Origin: Pedosphaera sp. | Lineage (GTDB): Bacteria > Verrucomicrobiota > Verrucomicrobiia > Limisphaerales > UBA9464 | Assembly: GCA_009695405.1 (NCBI GenBank) | Contig: SIAZ01000028.1 | Span: forward strand, 1 to 19,671 | Reading direction: 5' to 3' | Length of the DNA stretch: 19,671 nucleotides | Part shown: one piece after another, positions 8,070 to 16,753 of the stretch | How positions within the stretch are numbered: the stretch's first letter is position 1 | How the letters are laid out: the number at the start of each line of letters is the position of its first letter | Notes under the pieces: generated by a model | Databases searched by the model: none | Seen by the model: only the letters and a program-made list of their open reading frames with translations | Told to the model about the DNA's origin: nothing | Position numbers and translations under genes: made by a program

Positions 8070-11000
8070 TTGAATTCGCGATCAGATACTTTTGGAGATA
8101 AGACTTGGAACGTGCCAACCGGTTTGTTGTTCCTTTTTGTTGTTGTTTGGGGCGTGGTTCGAGCGACTGAACCTGTTGTTCCCTTGGCGGACATGCCGCG
8201 GCTTGCCGCGACCGAGCCCGCGAAGGCTGCGGCCACCCTGAGTGTTCGTCCTGGGTTTCGCATGGATTTAATGGCAGCCGAGCCGATTGTGAGCAGTCCT
8301 GTGGAGATAGCCTTTGATGAATCGGGGGCTTTGTATGTTGTGGAGATGCGTGACTATTCGGAGCGACGCCCCGAGAAATTAGGACGAATTCGTCGCTTAG
8401 TGAATACCGATGGCGACGGCACCTTTGATCGATCTACCGTGTTTTTAGAGGGGATTCCTTGGCCCACAGCGGTGTTGTGTTGGCGAGGGGGGGTGTTCGT
8501 CGGGGCGACACCTGATTTACTGTATGCGAAAGATACGAACGGCGACGGGGTAGCCGATATGAGGGAGACGGTGTTTACTGGGTTTGCCTCTGACTTTGCA
8601 CCGTACGCCACCAATCGGCTCAACGTGCAGGCTTTGATGAATTCACTTCGGTGGGGTGTGGACAATCGGATTCACGGAGTTGGCAGTATGAGCGGGGGCA
8701 CGGTTCGACGAGTGGACAGTCCTTTTGTGCGCGCTTGGAGCGGAGGCGTCATCGAAGAGACGGTGAAACCAGTAACCTTGGCTGGGCGTGATTTTTCCTT
8801 TGATCCTAGGCGACTCGATTTGCGGGCCGAGACAGGAGGAGGTCAGCACGGGATGTCGTTTGACGATACCGGTGGGAAGTTTGTTTGTTCTAATTCCGAT
8901 CATCTCCAGTGGGTCGCCTACGACGCAGAGTCTGTTCCGTCTCATCCGTCTCATTCTTTACCCTCGCCACGGTTGTCGATTGCCGCAGACGGTCCGTCCG
9001 CGGAGGTTTTCCGCCGCAGCCCAGATGAACCGTGGAGGGTTTTGCGGACGCGATGGCGGGTAGCGGGATTAGTGGAAGGCATGATTGAAGGAGGAGGGCG
9101 TCCGAGTGGCTATTTTACCGGAGCGACTGGGGTTACGGTGCATCGAGGTGACGCAGCGGGCAGTGCGTTTGGGGACGTTTTTATTGCTGATTGCGGGAGC
9201 AATCTAATTCATAGAAAGCGTCTACGTCGTGACGGTTTTTTTCTAAAAGGAGAACGCGTAGAGGATGAAGAACGGAGTGAATTTGTGGCTAGTACAGACA
9301 ATTGGTTTCGGCCTGTTCAATTCGCCAATGCCCCGGACGGTTGTCTTTGGGTTATCGATATGTACCGTGAAACCATTGAGCATCCGTGGTCGATTCCTCC
9401 GGGCCTCAAGCGCTTGGTCGATTTAGAGTCAGGTCGAGATCGAGGGCGACTCTGGCGACTGGTGCCAACAAATTTCGTTCCGCGCCGTGGGCCTTTACCT
9501 TTTACAGGTGTGAGTCAGGAAAAATTAGTTGGTTTGTTGGATCATCCGAACGGATGGCACCGAGATACGGCAGCGAGGTTGTTGATTGAACGCGGCAACG
9601 CAGATGCTGTTGGGGCGTTAGCGATTCTTCTGAATGGCTCGACTCGATCGGCATCACGGATTCAAATCTTGCACACGTTACAGGCACTCGGGGGGCTGAC
9701 GCCGACCCTATTGCGCAGTCGGTTTACCGATGCCTCTGCTTCGGTTCGCGAGCAGTCCGTCCGATTGGCTCGTTTACAATTTGCTAAAGAGGATGGAGTC
9801 GCGACCGATCTGGCGACGATGGGGAGGCGAGAGTTAGATGCTAGGGTGCAATGGGAATTAGGTTTAGCCGCCGCAGGGTTACCGGAGATTCTTCGGGCTG
9901 AGTTGACGGGCTATTTATTGCAACAGGATTCTGATTGGATTCGTTCGGCCGCACTTCATTCGGCCCGAGGATTAGAAGTTGGCTTGGTAACAAAGCTCGC
10001 CGGCGCGGCCCCGTCCGTCGCACGAACCGCAGCGTTGGTGGAGGTTGCGACCCTACTCGGACGTTCAGGATCGCAGGCAGTTCTCCGTGATGTTTTTCAG
10101 CGAGTCCGATCCTTAGAACCGGAAACGTTCCGGTTTCAGATGGCCTCTGCCTTGTCTGCGGGCGCCGCGGGAACTGCGGCATTGAGGGATCTTCCGGAAT
10201 GGCAGGAACTGACTTCGGCCGCCTTGGAACGGGCGAGGTCGACGAGCAGTCGTTTACCGGAGGCGATTCGGCTTTTATCAGAAGTAGGTCCGAGAGCATT
10301 GGACGTCTTATTGCTGCAATTGCGAGAGGGGTCCGTGGAGGAGAATCGAGCTGCAGTGCTAACCACTTTGGGTCGGTTATCGGGAACACTTTGGGGGGCG
10401 GCAGTATTGGAAGAATGGAAGAAGATTCAGATGGCGGCGAAGCCCGGCATTTTAGCCCTCTTGGTGCGACGCCCTGAGACAGCGCTTTTGCTTTTGGACG
10501 CAGTGGAATCGGGGAGAGTAGTGCAGACCGAATTGGACTCAAGCGGTGTGAGTGCCTTGCGGGCCTCGGGTAACTCGGTGGTTTCAGCGCGATCGAAGCT
10601 TCTTTTTGGAGAACCCGCAGCGGTGCGCGGTGAGTTGATAGAGACCTTCCTGCCGGCCTTAAATTTAGTTGGAAACGCAGGGCGAGGACTTCGTCTTTTC
10701 GGAGAACGTTGTGCGGCCTGTCATCGGCTAGGTGGAATTGGAGCCGTGCTAGGACCTGATTTAGCGAGTGTCCGATCTAATGGAAAAGACAAACTTTTGG
10801 TGAGTATTTTAGATCCGAACCGGGAAGTTTTACCGGCGTTTATGGCTTGGAGTATTGAGACATTGGATAGCACTACTTGGAGTGGAATATGGGTCCGTGA
10901 AGATGCTTCGGCGGTAGTGATTCGAATTGCAGGCGGGCAAGAGATAGCAGTGCCACGTGGTGAAATCCGGAAGGTAACCCGTTCGGATAGGTCCCTGATG

Positions 11001-11075
11001 CCAGAGGGACTGGAGACGGGTTTGAAGCCTCAAGATCTCGCCGATTTGTTGGAGCATCTAGTCACGGCACGTTAA
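8070..11075 (+). CDS. Secreted PVC-type dehydrogenase with HEAT-like repeats and c-type haem domain (second paralog)
   Basis: This has the same architecture as the protein at 3899-6967 but clearly diverged sequence. In order: a signal peptide (hydrophobic about 17-31, cut near VVRAT); propeller strands FRMDLMAAEPIVSSPVEIAF, ALYVVEMRDYSE, and calcium-site-like NTDGDGTFD and DTNGDGVAD; GDVFIADCGSNLIHRKRL and CLWVIDMYRETIEHPWSIP; helical HEAT-like repeats from about 490 to 850; and a C-terminal haem domain with CAACH (891-895), VLGPDLASVR and a possible axial Met977 in SLMPEG. It is expected to be a periplasmic haem-linked oxidoreductase of unknown substrate. The TTG start at 8070 has GAAGGTG about 8 bases upstream; GTG 8112 would also keep the whole signal peptide. 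It starts a run of plus-strand genes and is divergent from the isomerase. Confidence 0.9.
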   Translation: MNSRSDTFGDKTWNVPTGLLFLFVVVWGVVRATEPVVPLADMPRLAATEPAKAAATLSVRPGFRMDLMAAEPIVSSPVEIAFDESGALYVVEMRDYSERRPEKLGRIRRLVNTDGDGTFDRSTVFLEGIPWPTAVLCWRGGVFVGATPDLLYAKDTNGDGVADMRETVFTGFASDFAPYATNRLNVQALMNSLRWGVDNRIHGVGSMSGGTVRRVDSPFVRAWSGGVIEETVKPVTLAGRDFSFDPRRLDLRAETGGGQHGMSFDDTGGKFVCSNSDHLQWVAYDAESVPSHPSHSLPSPRLSIAADGPSAEVFRRSPDEPWRVLRTRWRVAGLVEGMIEGGGRPSGYFTGATGVTVHRGDAAGSAFGDVFIADCGSNLIHRKRLRRDGFFLKGERVEDEERSEFVASTDNWFRPVQFANAPDGCLWVIDMYRETIEHPWSIPPGLKRLVDLESGRDRGRLWRLVPTNFVPRRGPLPFTGVSQEKLVGLLDHPNGWHRDTAARLLIERGNADAVGALAILLNGSTRSASRIQILHTLQALGGLTPTLLRSRFTDASASVREQSVRLARLQFAKEDGVATDLATMGRRELDARVQWELGLAAAGLPEILRAELTGYLLQQDSDWIRSAALHSARGLEVGLVTKLAGAAPSVARTAALVEVATLLGRSGSQAVLRDVFQRVRSLEPETFRFQMASALSAGAAGTAALRDLPEWQELTSAALERARSTSSRLPEAIRLLSEVGPRALDVLLLQLREGSVEENRAAVLTTLGRLSGTLWGAAVLEEWKKIQMAAKPGILALLVRRPETALLLLDAVESGRVVQTELDSSGVSALRASGNSVVSARSKLLFGEPAAVRGELIETFLPALNLVGNAGRGLRLFGERCAACHRLGGIGAVLGPDLASVRSNGKDKLLVSILDPNREVLPAFMAWSIETLDSTTWSGIWVREDASAVVIRIAGGQEIAVPRGEIRKVTRSDRSLMPEGLETGLKPQDLADLLEHLVTAR

Positions 11076-11137
11076 TTTTTAGGGCAACTTCCAAGAAAGT
11101 GGATGGCTTGAGATCCAGTTTCTGATATCGTTTCTCT

Positions 11138-12511
11138 ATGATCCTTCGAGCCGTATTTTTTCTTTGGGTGGTTTTTGGTGCCCCTCTTTTTGGGGTGTCT
11201 GCGGCCGGATTGTCTATTGGCACCTTTGATATCGACGCGACGCCGCCAGTGGGGTCGCGGATGGCCTACGATCCGGTCACCAATGTCTGGGAGTTGGGAT
11301 TACGAGCACGAGGCGTGGTGATAGCGGGTGCTGGAGCCCCGGTGGTCTTGTGTGCGGTGGATTGGATTGGGATTGCCAATGAAGGGCACGATGCTTTTCG
11401 TAACCAATTAGCCGCCGCTGCCGGGACGACGCCGGATCGGGTGAGCGTCCACTGTCTGCATCAACATGATGCGCCAGAATGTGATTTTGGAGCTGAAACC
11501 ATTTTAAGAAACGAGGGCGTCAGTGCCTTGAATTACGAGGGAACCTTTGCTCGGGAAATGCTTGGGCGACTTGCGACAGCAGTCGCCCGAGCCACTCGGG
11601 AAACACGCCCCTTTACTCATATAGGCGTGGGTGAAGCGAAGGTTCGCAAGGTGGCCTCCAACCGCCGGATTTTCGGTCCGAATGGGAAGGTGCGTGCGGT
11701 TCGTTACACGACGAGTCCCGATCCGAAATTGCGGGCTGAACCCGAGGGTGTAATTGATCCTGCAGTCTCATTAGTGAGCTTTTGGAATGGGAACCGACCG
11801 GTAGCCGTCTTGAGTTACTATGCAGTTCACCCGCAGAGTTATTACCGAACTGGGGTGGCTAATCCGGATTTCCCTGGAGTCGCACGTTTCCTCAGACAAA
11901 TCGCCGTACCGGAAGCGTTGCATGTTCACTTTAATGGTGCCGGCGGTAATCTAGGTGCAGGAAAATACAACGATGGCTCCCATGAAAATCGACGGATCTT
12001 AGGGGAACGATTAGCGGACGGCATGCGGCGGGCTTGGGAGTCAACGCAGAAACAGGCGGTGAGCACAGCGGAGGTGCGATGGGCGACAGAACCAGTGACT
12101 TTGCCGGTATCCAAGCACTTAGATGAGGACAAACTAATGGCTCAATTAAAGGGTCGCGATGCGAGTTTTCTAACCGCAAATGGCGCTGGGCGTTTGGCTT
12201 GGTTACGGCGGTCTAAAGCTGGACGAGCCATTGATGTGGGATGTCTCAGCCTAGGTCGGGCCCGCATATTGCATCTTCCGGGCGAGTTATTTGTGGAGTA
12301 TCAATTAAATGCGAAGGCAGAGCGCAAAGATTTATTTGTGGCAATGGCAGCTTATGGTGATTATGGCCCCTTTTACATTGGGACTCGAGTTGCCTACACC
12401 GAAGGCGGTTACGAGACTGAACCTCGGTCGTCCAATGTTGCGCCCGAGGTGGAACCCGTTTTGATGACCGCTATTCGGAAGTTACTAAAAAACTCAGTTA
12501 TTGAGAATTGA
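11138..12511 (+). CDS. Secreted ceramidase-like protein (neutral/alkaline ceramidase N-terminal fold)
   Basis: This 457-residue protein resembles the N-terminal domain of neutral/alkaline non-lysosomal ceramidases, zinc amidases that cut ceramide. It has a signal peptide (about 1-23, hydrophobic, ending SAAG). The family layout is visible: IGTFDIDATPPVGSRM at 27-42, AVDWIGI, HCLHQHDAP with likely zinc ligands His108/His110, YAVHPQSYY with likely ligand His231, then FNGAGGNLGAGKYNDG (265-280), and near the end LPGELFVEYQ and EGGYETEP. In true ceramidases the loop at 270-275 carries the catalytic serine (G-[DN]-x-S-P-N); here the corresponding residues read GNLGAG, so the nucleophile appears absent. 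It is probably a different hydrolase on the same scaffold. It starts 62 bases after the dehydrogenase stop with no terminator between, so co-transcription is plausible. Confidence 0.78.
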   Translation: MILRAVFFLWVVFGAPLFGVSAAGLSIGTFDIDATPPVGSRMAYDPVTNVWELGLRARGVVIAGAGAPVVLCAVDWIGIANEGHDAFRNQLAAAAGTTPDRVSVHCLHQHDAPECDFGAETILRNEGVSALNYEGTFAREMLGRLATAVARATRETRPFTHIGVGEAKVRKVASNRRIFGPNGKVRAVRYTTSPDPKLRAEPEGVIDPAVSLVSFWNGNRPVAVLSYYAVHPQSYYRTGVANPDFPGVARFLRQIAVPEALHVHFNGAGGNLGAGKYNDGSHENRRILGERLADGMRRAWESTQKQAVSTAEVRWATEPVTLPVSKHLDEDKLMAQLKGRDASFLTANGAGRLAWLRRSKAGRAIDVGCLSLGRARILHLPGELFVEYQLNAKAERKDLFVAMAAYGDYGPFYIGTRVAYTEGGYETEPRSSNVAPEVEPVLMTAIRKLLKNSVIEN

Positions 12512-12614
12512 TTCGACGCGATCCTTGAAAAGTCGACGATGAAAAAGGCATGGAATCTCCAATTGCGTCTTGGCCGGTTTCAGGGATTCTATCGGCGGTG
12601 TTGTTTGATCTTCT

Positions 12615-13475
12615 ATGAATCCCCAGACCTTTGCTCGAACTCTTGGAATCGGCCTCCTAATTTTTTGTGTGGTGATTATGGCGTCCTCGGGGACCTATGT
12701 CGTCAATCCGGGTTTCCGTGGGGTAGAGGTGATTTTAGGGAAAGTTTCCTCCACCTTCAAGCCGGAGGGATTCGGCATTAAGATTCCCATTGTGACCGTG
12801 ATTTATCCGATGTCCGTCCGTCAGCAAACCGCTGAGGAACAGGCGGATTGTTATTCCTCAGATTTACAACAAATTCGGGTCAATTTACGGGTGCTTTATC
12901 GGATTCCAGAGGCATCTGTTGTTACCCTTTTTCAAGATTATTACGGTCAACCTTTCGCGAGTTTGATTGCGCCACGGGTTCATGAAGCTTTGAAAGAAGT
13001 CACTGCGCTTTTGAGTGCCGAGCAGATTGTAAAGAAGCGGGAGCAGATCAAGGCTCAGTCGTTGAGTATTGCTCAGAAAAAGATCGGTAGCTTGTTAGTG
13101 ATTGAGGATATTGTTATTGAGGATATTACCTTATCCAAGGAATTGGGGCATGCCATTGAGGCGAAAATGGTCCAAGAGCAAGAGGCATCGAAGTCGAAAT
13201 TTTTCCAAAATCGAGCCCAGATCGAAGCGGATACAGCTGTGATCCAAGCGAAAGGTGAGGCTCAATCCATAGTGATTCGAGGGAAAGCCTTGAAGGAAAA
13301 TCCGGCCTTTGTGGATCTGAAGATTGTGGACAAGTGGGATGGATTCACGCCGGTGGTGATCGGTGGTGGAGAAAATTTACTCCTTTCTCTTCAAGACGCT
13401 GAGCGCCTTCGAGGATCGCGTCCGATTTTATCGACAAATCAATCCGCCGCCAACCCACGCCGTTCCCCCCGTTAA
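12615..13475 (+). CDS. SPFH/band-7 (prohibitin/HflK-HflC-like) membrane protein, first of tandem pair
   Basis: This is an SPFH-domain protein of the prohibitin family; such proteins form large ring or cage assemblies at the membrane and often control FtsH-type proteases or membrane organisation. It has an N-terminal membrane anchor (about residues 8-28), then the SPFH domain beginning YVVNPGFRGVEVILGK, with PEGFGIKIP and SSDLQQIRVNLRVLYRIP, and a charged helical segment (about 135-220) with KELGHAIEAKMVQEQEA that probably forms the coiled coil. The C-terminus is basic and Ser/Pro-rich (SAANPRRSPR). It is similar over its full length, at roughly half of positions by eye, to the next gene, so the two arose by tandem duplication and probably co-assemble, like HflK and HflC. 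Four bases separate them. No FtsH gene is in the window. Confidence 0.88.
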   Translation: MNPQTFARTLGIGLLIFCVVIMASSGTYVVNPGFRGVEVILGKVSSTFKPEGFGIKIPIVTVIYPMSVRQQTAEEQADCYSSDLQQIRVNLRVLYRIPEASVVTLFQDYYGQPFASLIAPRVHEALKEVTALLSAEQIVKKREQIKAQSLSIAQKKIGSLLVIEDIVIEDITLSKELGHAIEAKMVQEQEASKSKFFQNRAQIEADTAVIQAKGEAQSIVIRGKALKENPAFVDLKIVDKWDGFTPVVIGGGENLLLSLQDAERLRGSRPILSTNQSAANPRRSPR

Positions 13476-13479
13476 TTTT

Positions 13480-14301
13480 ATGAATCCGAATGCTGTACCC
13501 CGACTTATCGGGACCTTTGTTTTGCTGTTTATTTTAGCAGTTCTTGGGTCTGCGACTTCATACATTATTGACCCTGGAACACGCGGTATTCGCGTGACCT
13601 TAGGGAAGACATCCGATCAATTTCTGCCCGAGGGATTTGGTTTTAAGGCCCCGTTTATCACTACGATTGTACCGGTCAATATTCGACAGAAGACCATGCC
13701 CGTGAAGGTGGACTGTTTTTCATCCGATTTGCAGCAAGTGATTCTCGAAGTGCGGGTCTTATACCGAGTGCCTGAGAAAGCAGTGGTGGAGATTTATAAA
13801 AGATTTTCGGGTGATCCCTTTGATAGTTTGATTGCGCCGCGCGTGCAGGAGGCCTTGAAGGAAGTAACCGCGACACAGACAGCGGAGTTAATCGTTAAGA
13901 ATCGAGAAGACATTAAGTTGAAGGCGATTGAGGCCACCAAAAAGAAGATTGGTACCCTGTTGAATGTAGAAGATATTGTGATTCGTAATATCGAGCTTTC
14001 CAGCGAACTTGAGAGAGCGATTGAAGCCAAAATGGTCGCAGAACAGCAGGCTGCACAGGCTCGTTTCACGCAGATCCAGACGCAGGTGGAAGCGGAGACG
14101 GTGATTATACGAGCCCGCGGCGAAGCGGAAGCGATTACCGTGCGGGGTGAAGCCTTAAAACTGAATCCGACATTTTTAAGATTACAGATTGTGGAGCGGT
14201 GGAATGGGAAATCGCCCCTTGTGGTACCCGTTGATCCGAATGCCACAGGTGCTGGGTTTCTTTTGCCTTTGGGGTCAATTGAAAAGTCGGTATTGCCATG
14301 A
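13480..14301 (+). CDS. SPFH/band-7 (prohibitin/HflK-HflC-like) membrane protein, second of tandem pair
   Basis: This is the paralog of the preceding gene: a membrane anchor (about 10-30), then YIIDPGTRGIRVTLGK, PEGFGFKAPFITTI, SSDLQQVILEVRVLYRVP, LIAPRVQEALKEVTA and the coiled-coil segment SELERAIEAKMVAEQQAAQA, ending without the basic tail of its partner. The ATG at 13480 is chosen because it lies 4 bases after the previous stop and gives an N-terminus (MNPNAVPRLIGTFVLLF) parallel to that of the first protein (MNPQTFARTLGIGLLIF); the frame stays open upstream to 13363, but that part overlaps the first gene. Its stop overlaps the ATG of the small membrane gene that follows (ATGA), indicating translational coupling. 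Confidence 0.88.
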   Translation: MNPNAVPRLIGTFVLLFILAVLGSATSYIIDPGTRGIRVTLGKTSDQFLPEGFGFKAPFITTIVPVNIRQKTMPVKVDCFSSDLQQVILEVRVLYRVPEKAVVEIYKRFSGDPFDSLIAPRVQEALKEVTATQTAELIVKNREDIKLKAIEATKKKIGTLLNVEDIVIRNIELSSELERAIEAKMVAEQQAAQARFTQIQTQVEAETVIIRARGEAEAITVRGEALKLNPTFLRLQIVERWNGKSPLVVPVDPNATGAGFLLPLGSIEKSVLP

Positions 14302-14495
14302 CTCCCTTCCAACGTGCTGCCGCCCGTTTAATGGTCTTACTTGCGGCGCTGGTCGCCTTGGTGCTTCTTTTTAAGCCGGTCTTGATTTTCGTAGAAATGG
14401 CGGCTGTCGAACTCCGTTATTTCTGGTGGTTGATTCTGCTACTATCCTTGGCGGGTTGGTTGATTTGGGGCGTAGGCCGCAAGTCGAAACCCTGA
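14298..14495 (+). CDS. Small two-helix membrane protein
   Basis: I do not recognise a family. The 65-residue product has two hydrophobic segments (about 8-32 and 41-59) joined by a short loop containing EMAAVELRYF, and a basic tail (GRKSKP), so it is probably an inner-membrane hairpin. Its ATG shares the ATGA overlap with the stop of the second SPFH gene, strong evidence that it is a real, co-translated gene. Small membrane partners are known beside some SPFH proteins (for example NfeD-like partners), but this is shorter and lacks a recognisable NfeD domain. The function is unknown; an SPFH-complex subunit is the simplest guess. It ends 27 bases from the convergent operon's last gene. Confidence 0.72.
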   Translation: MTPFQRAAARLMVLLAALVALVLLFKPVLIFVEMAAVELRYFWWLILLLSLAGWLIWGVGRKSKP

Positions 14496-14522
14496 CAAAA
14501 GGGATCCAGTTACAGCGAAGCC

Positions 14523-14909
14523 TCAAAAGCCGTCTCGCAGAGATCCAAGTTTTCGGGCGGGCTTCCAGTACGAATTTTGCTTTTTTGTTTCCAGAAATCG
14601 TCGGCCTGTTATTCGCAAAAAGACTCCGATAGGCAGTACCAATAGGAGGAAAACCCCTGCCATCAGGCCAGTTATGATTGAGCGTCCGATCTTGGATTGA
14701 ATCCGTTTGACGCCTCGGTGCCAAGGTTCGAACCAGAGGGGAAAACACATGCCTGTCAGCACAGCTAAGGGCATGCCTGCGAGAGGGATCCAAAGAGGTA
14801 GATCGATCCATCCGCGGCGAGCACCCAACCACAGCAAGGCGAGCGGCGGTAGGAGAGAGGTTCCTATCTGGAAACGTTCACTCAGCGACACACGGTTTAC
14901 AGGTGGCAT
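14523..14909 (-). CDS. SxtJ-like membrane protein
   Basis: This 128-residue membrane protein resembles the SxtJ family, named from the saxitoxin gene cluster and typically found beside NodU/CmcH-type carbamoyltransferases; no biochemical role is established. Three hydrophobic segments are visible (about 16-31, 37-58 and 77-98). The family-like part is the third helix and what follows: SIITGLMAGVFLLLVLPIGV then FLRITGRRFL, a charged stretch and SYW. The ATG at 14909 is 1 base after the carbamoyltransferase stop, so it is the last gene of that operon and almost certainly a functional partner, perhaps a membrane anchor. The assignment rests on sequence pattern plus gene neighbourhood. Confidence 0.75.
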   Translation of the reverse strand: MPPVNRVSLSERFQIGTSLLPPLALLWLGARRGWIDLPLWIPLAGMPLAVLTGMCFPLWFEPWHRGVKRIQSKIGRSIITGLMAGVFLLLVLPIGVFLRITGRRFLETKKQNSYWKPARKLGSLRDGF

Positions 14910-14910
14910 T

Positions 14911-16737
14911 TTAGTCGTGGAGAGCGTCGAAGGTTGAGGGAAGCCGTGAGTGAGGTTGAAGGGTTCGGTCTAGCCAAACATTGCCAATAACCAGAATATC
15001 AATTTCGGAATTAATAAAGCACCGATAGGCGTCATCGGGTGAACAGATTATCGGTTCGCCGCGGACATTGAATGAGGTGTTAATCAGCACAGGATAGCCG
15101 GTTTTTTTGGCGAACCTTTCCAATAAAGCGTGCAGAAGCGGATTGGAGGTGGGTGTCACCGTTTGGATCCGAGCGGAGTTATCAACATGAGTGATGGCCG
15201 GCAAATTGGAGCGCACCTGTTTAAGGCGATCGAACCCAGTGATTTCAGGATCAATTGGCAGGCGGTGATCGAGGTTAATTGGGGCAACCAGCAACATGTA
15301 AGGAGAGGGGATCGGGAGATCAAAAAACTCGTTGGCTCTGTCTTCGGTGACAACGGGAGCAAAAGGGCGGAAGGATTCGCGAAATTTAACCTTCAGGTTC
15401 ATCAGTGATTGCATTTGTGGAGAACGAGGATCGCCGAGAATTGATCTGTTCCCGAGTGCGCGTGGGCCGAATTCCATGCGGCCTTGAACCCAGCCAACCA
15501 CCTTGCCGTTGGCGAGGGCTTCGACGGTTCGATTGAGTTGTTCCTCGGGTTCGAGTCGTTCGTAATGGGCTTGATGGGTTTGCAGTATTGCGAGGCACTT
15601 AGCTTCTGAAAAGTCAGGCCCGAGAAGAGCCCCTTTCATGGCGTCAGGGTAGGAAGGTTTGCGTGGAGAGTCAAATCCGCCGCGATCGGCGGGGGCGTGC
15701 CAAGCAGCGAGGGCGGCACCTAGCGCGCCACCGGCATCTCCGGCAGACGGTTGAATCCAAAGATTTTTGAAAGGTCCTTCGCGCAAAGTTCGACCGTTAG
15801 CCACACAATTCAGGGCGACACCCCCAGCAAGGCAGAGATTGGTTAAGCCAGTCTGATCATGGGCGCGCCTGACGAGCCCAAGGAGTATCTCTTCCGTCAC
15901 TGCCTGTATGGACCGAGCTACATTCTGGTGACGCTGTTCGATGGGACTCGTTGCTGAGCGAGGTGGCCCTCCAAAAAGAGAGTGAAAACGTGCATTGGTC
16001 AAATAGTCGTGAGCCAACAGATCGAAGAAATCTAGATTCAGTCGGAATGAACCATCCGGCCGGATGTCGACCACTGAATTGCGAATCTGATCGAGATAAG
16101 AAAGTTCGCCATAGGGTGCGAGTCCCATCAACTTGTACTCTCCAGAATTGACTCGGAAGCCGCAATAAGCAGTGAAGGCCGAGTAAAGCAACCCGAGGGA
16201 ATGAGGGAAGGTGAGTTCCTCGAGAAATTCGATCTGTGAACCGATTCCGCGTCCGATCGTGGTCGTTGCCCATTCTCCCACTCCGTCGACGGTGAGGATG
16301 GCGGCCTCTTCAAATGGGGACGGAAAGAAGGCACTAGCTGCATGAGCCTCATGGTGGGTTGAGAAAAGAATAGGGCAGTCGGGGTGCAGTTCGGGCAGAC
16401 TGCGGCGAAAGGCCTTGCGAATGTTTAGTTTCTCGTCGAGCCAAGAAGGTAAGGTGCGGGTAAATGCTTTGAGTCCACGGGGGGCGAGAGCGAGGAATGT
16501 TTCGAGAGTTCGGCTGAACTTGAGGATAGGTTTCTCGTAGAAGGCGACGGCGTCCAATTGGTCGGCAGTGAGGTTGAACTGATTGAGGCAAAAGTGAATA
16601 GATTGATGAGGAAAACGTGCGTCGTTCTTCCGACGGGAAAACCGTTCCTCTTGGGCGGCCGCTACAATGGATCCATGGGCCAGCAGGACCGCCGCTGAAT
16701 CATGGAAAAAGGCTGAGACGCCGAGGATATGAGCCAT
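14911..16737 (-). CDS. Carbamoyltransferase, NodU/CmcH (TobZ) family
   Basis: Enzymes of this family move a carbamoyl group from carbamoyl phosphate, via carbamoyl-AMP, to a hydroxyl of a sugar, antibiotic or other small molecule. At 608 residues it is the normal two-domain length. The N-terminal YrdC/Kae1-like part shows GVSAFFHDSAAVLL (6-19), EERFSRRKND (30-39), THHEAHAASAFFPSPF (127-142) with metal-binding His128/His132, DGVGEW (151-156), GEYKLMGLAPYG (199-210) and AGGVALNCVANGR (304-316). The C-terminal domain shows GRMEFGPRALGNRSILGDPR (419-438), FRPFAPVV and LINTSFNVRGEPI. All expected motifs are intact. The acceptor is unknown. It lies 16 bases after the DUF5989 stop and 1 base before the SxtJ-like gene, in an operon headed by an SGNH/TPR membrane protein, which points to modification of an envelope or exported product. 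Confidence 0.94.
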   Translation of the reverse strand: MAHILGVSAFFHDSAAVLLAHGSIVAAAQEERFSRRKNDARFPHQSIHFCLNQFNLTADQLDAVAFYEKPILKFSRTLETFLALAPRGLKAFTRTLPSWLDEKLNIRKAFRRSLPELHPDCPILFSTHHEAHAASAFFPSPFEEAAILTVDGVGEWATTTIGRGIGSQIEFLEELTFPHSLGLLYSAFTAYCGFRVNSGEYKLMGLAPYGELSYLDQIRNSVVDIRPDGSFRLNLDFFDLLAHDYLTNARFHSLFGGPPRSATSPIEQRHQNVARSIQAVTEEILLGLVRRAHDQTGLTNLCLAGGVALNCVANGRTLREGPFKNLWIQPSAGDAGGALGAALAAWHAPADRGGFDSPRKPSYPDAMKGALLGPDFSEAKCLAILQTHQAHYERLEPEEQLNRTVEALANGKVVGWVQGRMEFGPRALGNRSILGDPRSPQMQSLMNLKVKFRESFRPFAPVVTEDRANEFFDLPIPSPYMLLVAPINLDHRLPIDPEITGFDRLKQVRSNLPAITHVDNSARIQTVTPTSNPLLHALLERFAKKTGYPVLINTSFNVRGEPIICSPDDAYRCFINSEIDILVIGNVWLDRTLQPHSRLPSTFDALHD

Positions 16738-16753
16738 AGGCTAGGGCTAAGAG

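Noticed and set aside
9841..10542. Long open frame (233 codons) on the minus strand
   Set aside because: It lies opposite the second haem dehydrogenase, has proline-rich composition typical of an antisense frame and resembles no family.
12539..12781. Small gene ahead of the first SPFH gene
   Set aside because: Most of it overlaps the SPFH gene in another frame, and its Cys/Trp/Arg-rich product resembles nothing known.
13363..13479. N-terminal extension of the second SPFH protein
   Set aside because: The added 39 residues overlap the end of the first SPFH gene in another frame, and ATG 13480 gives an N-terminus that matches the paralog.
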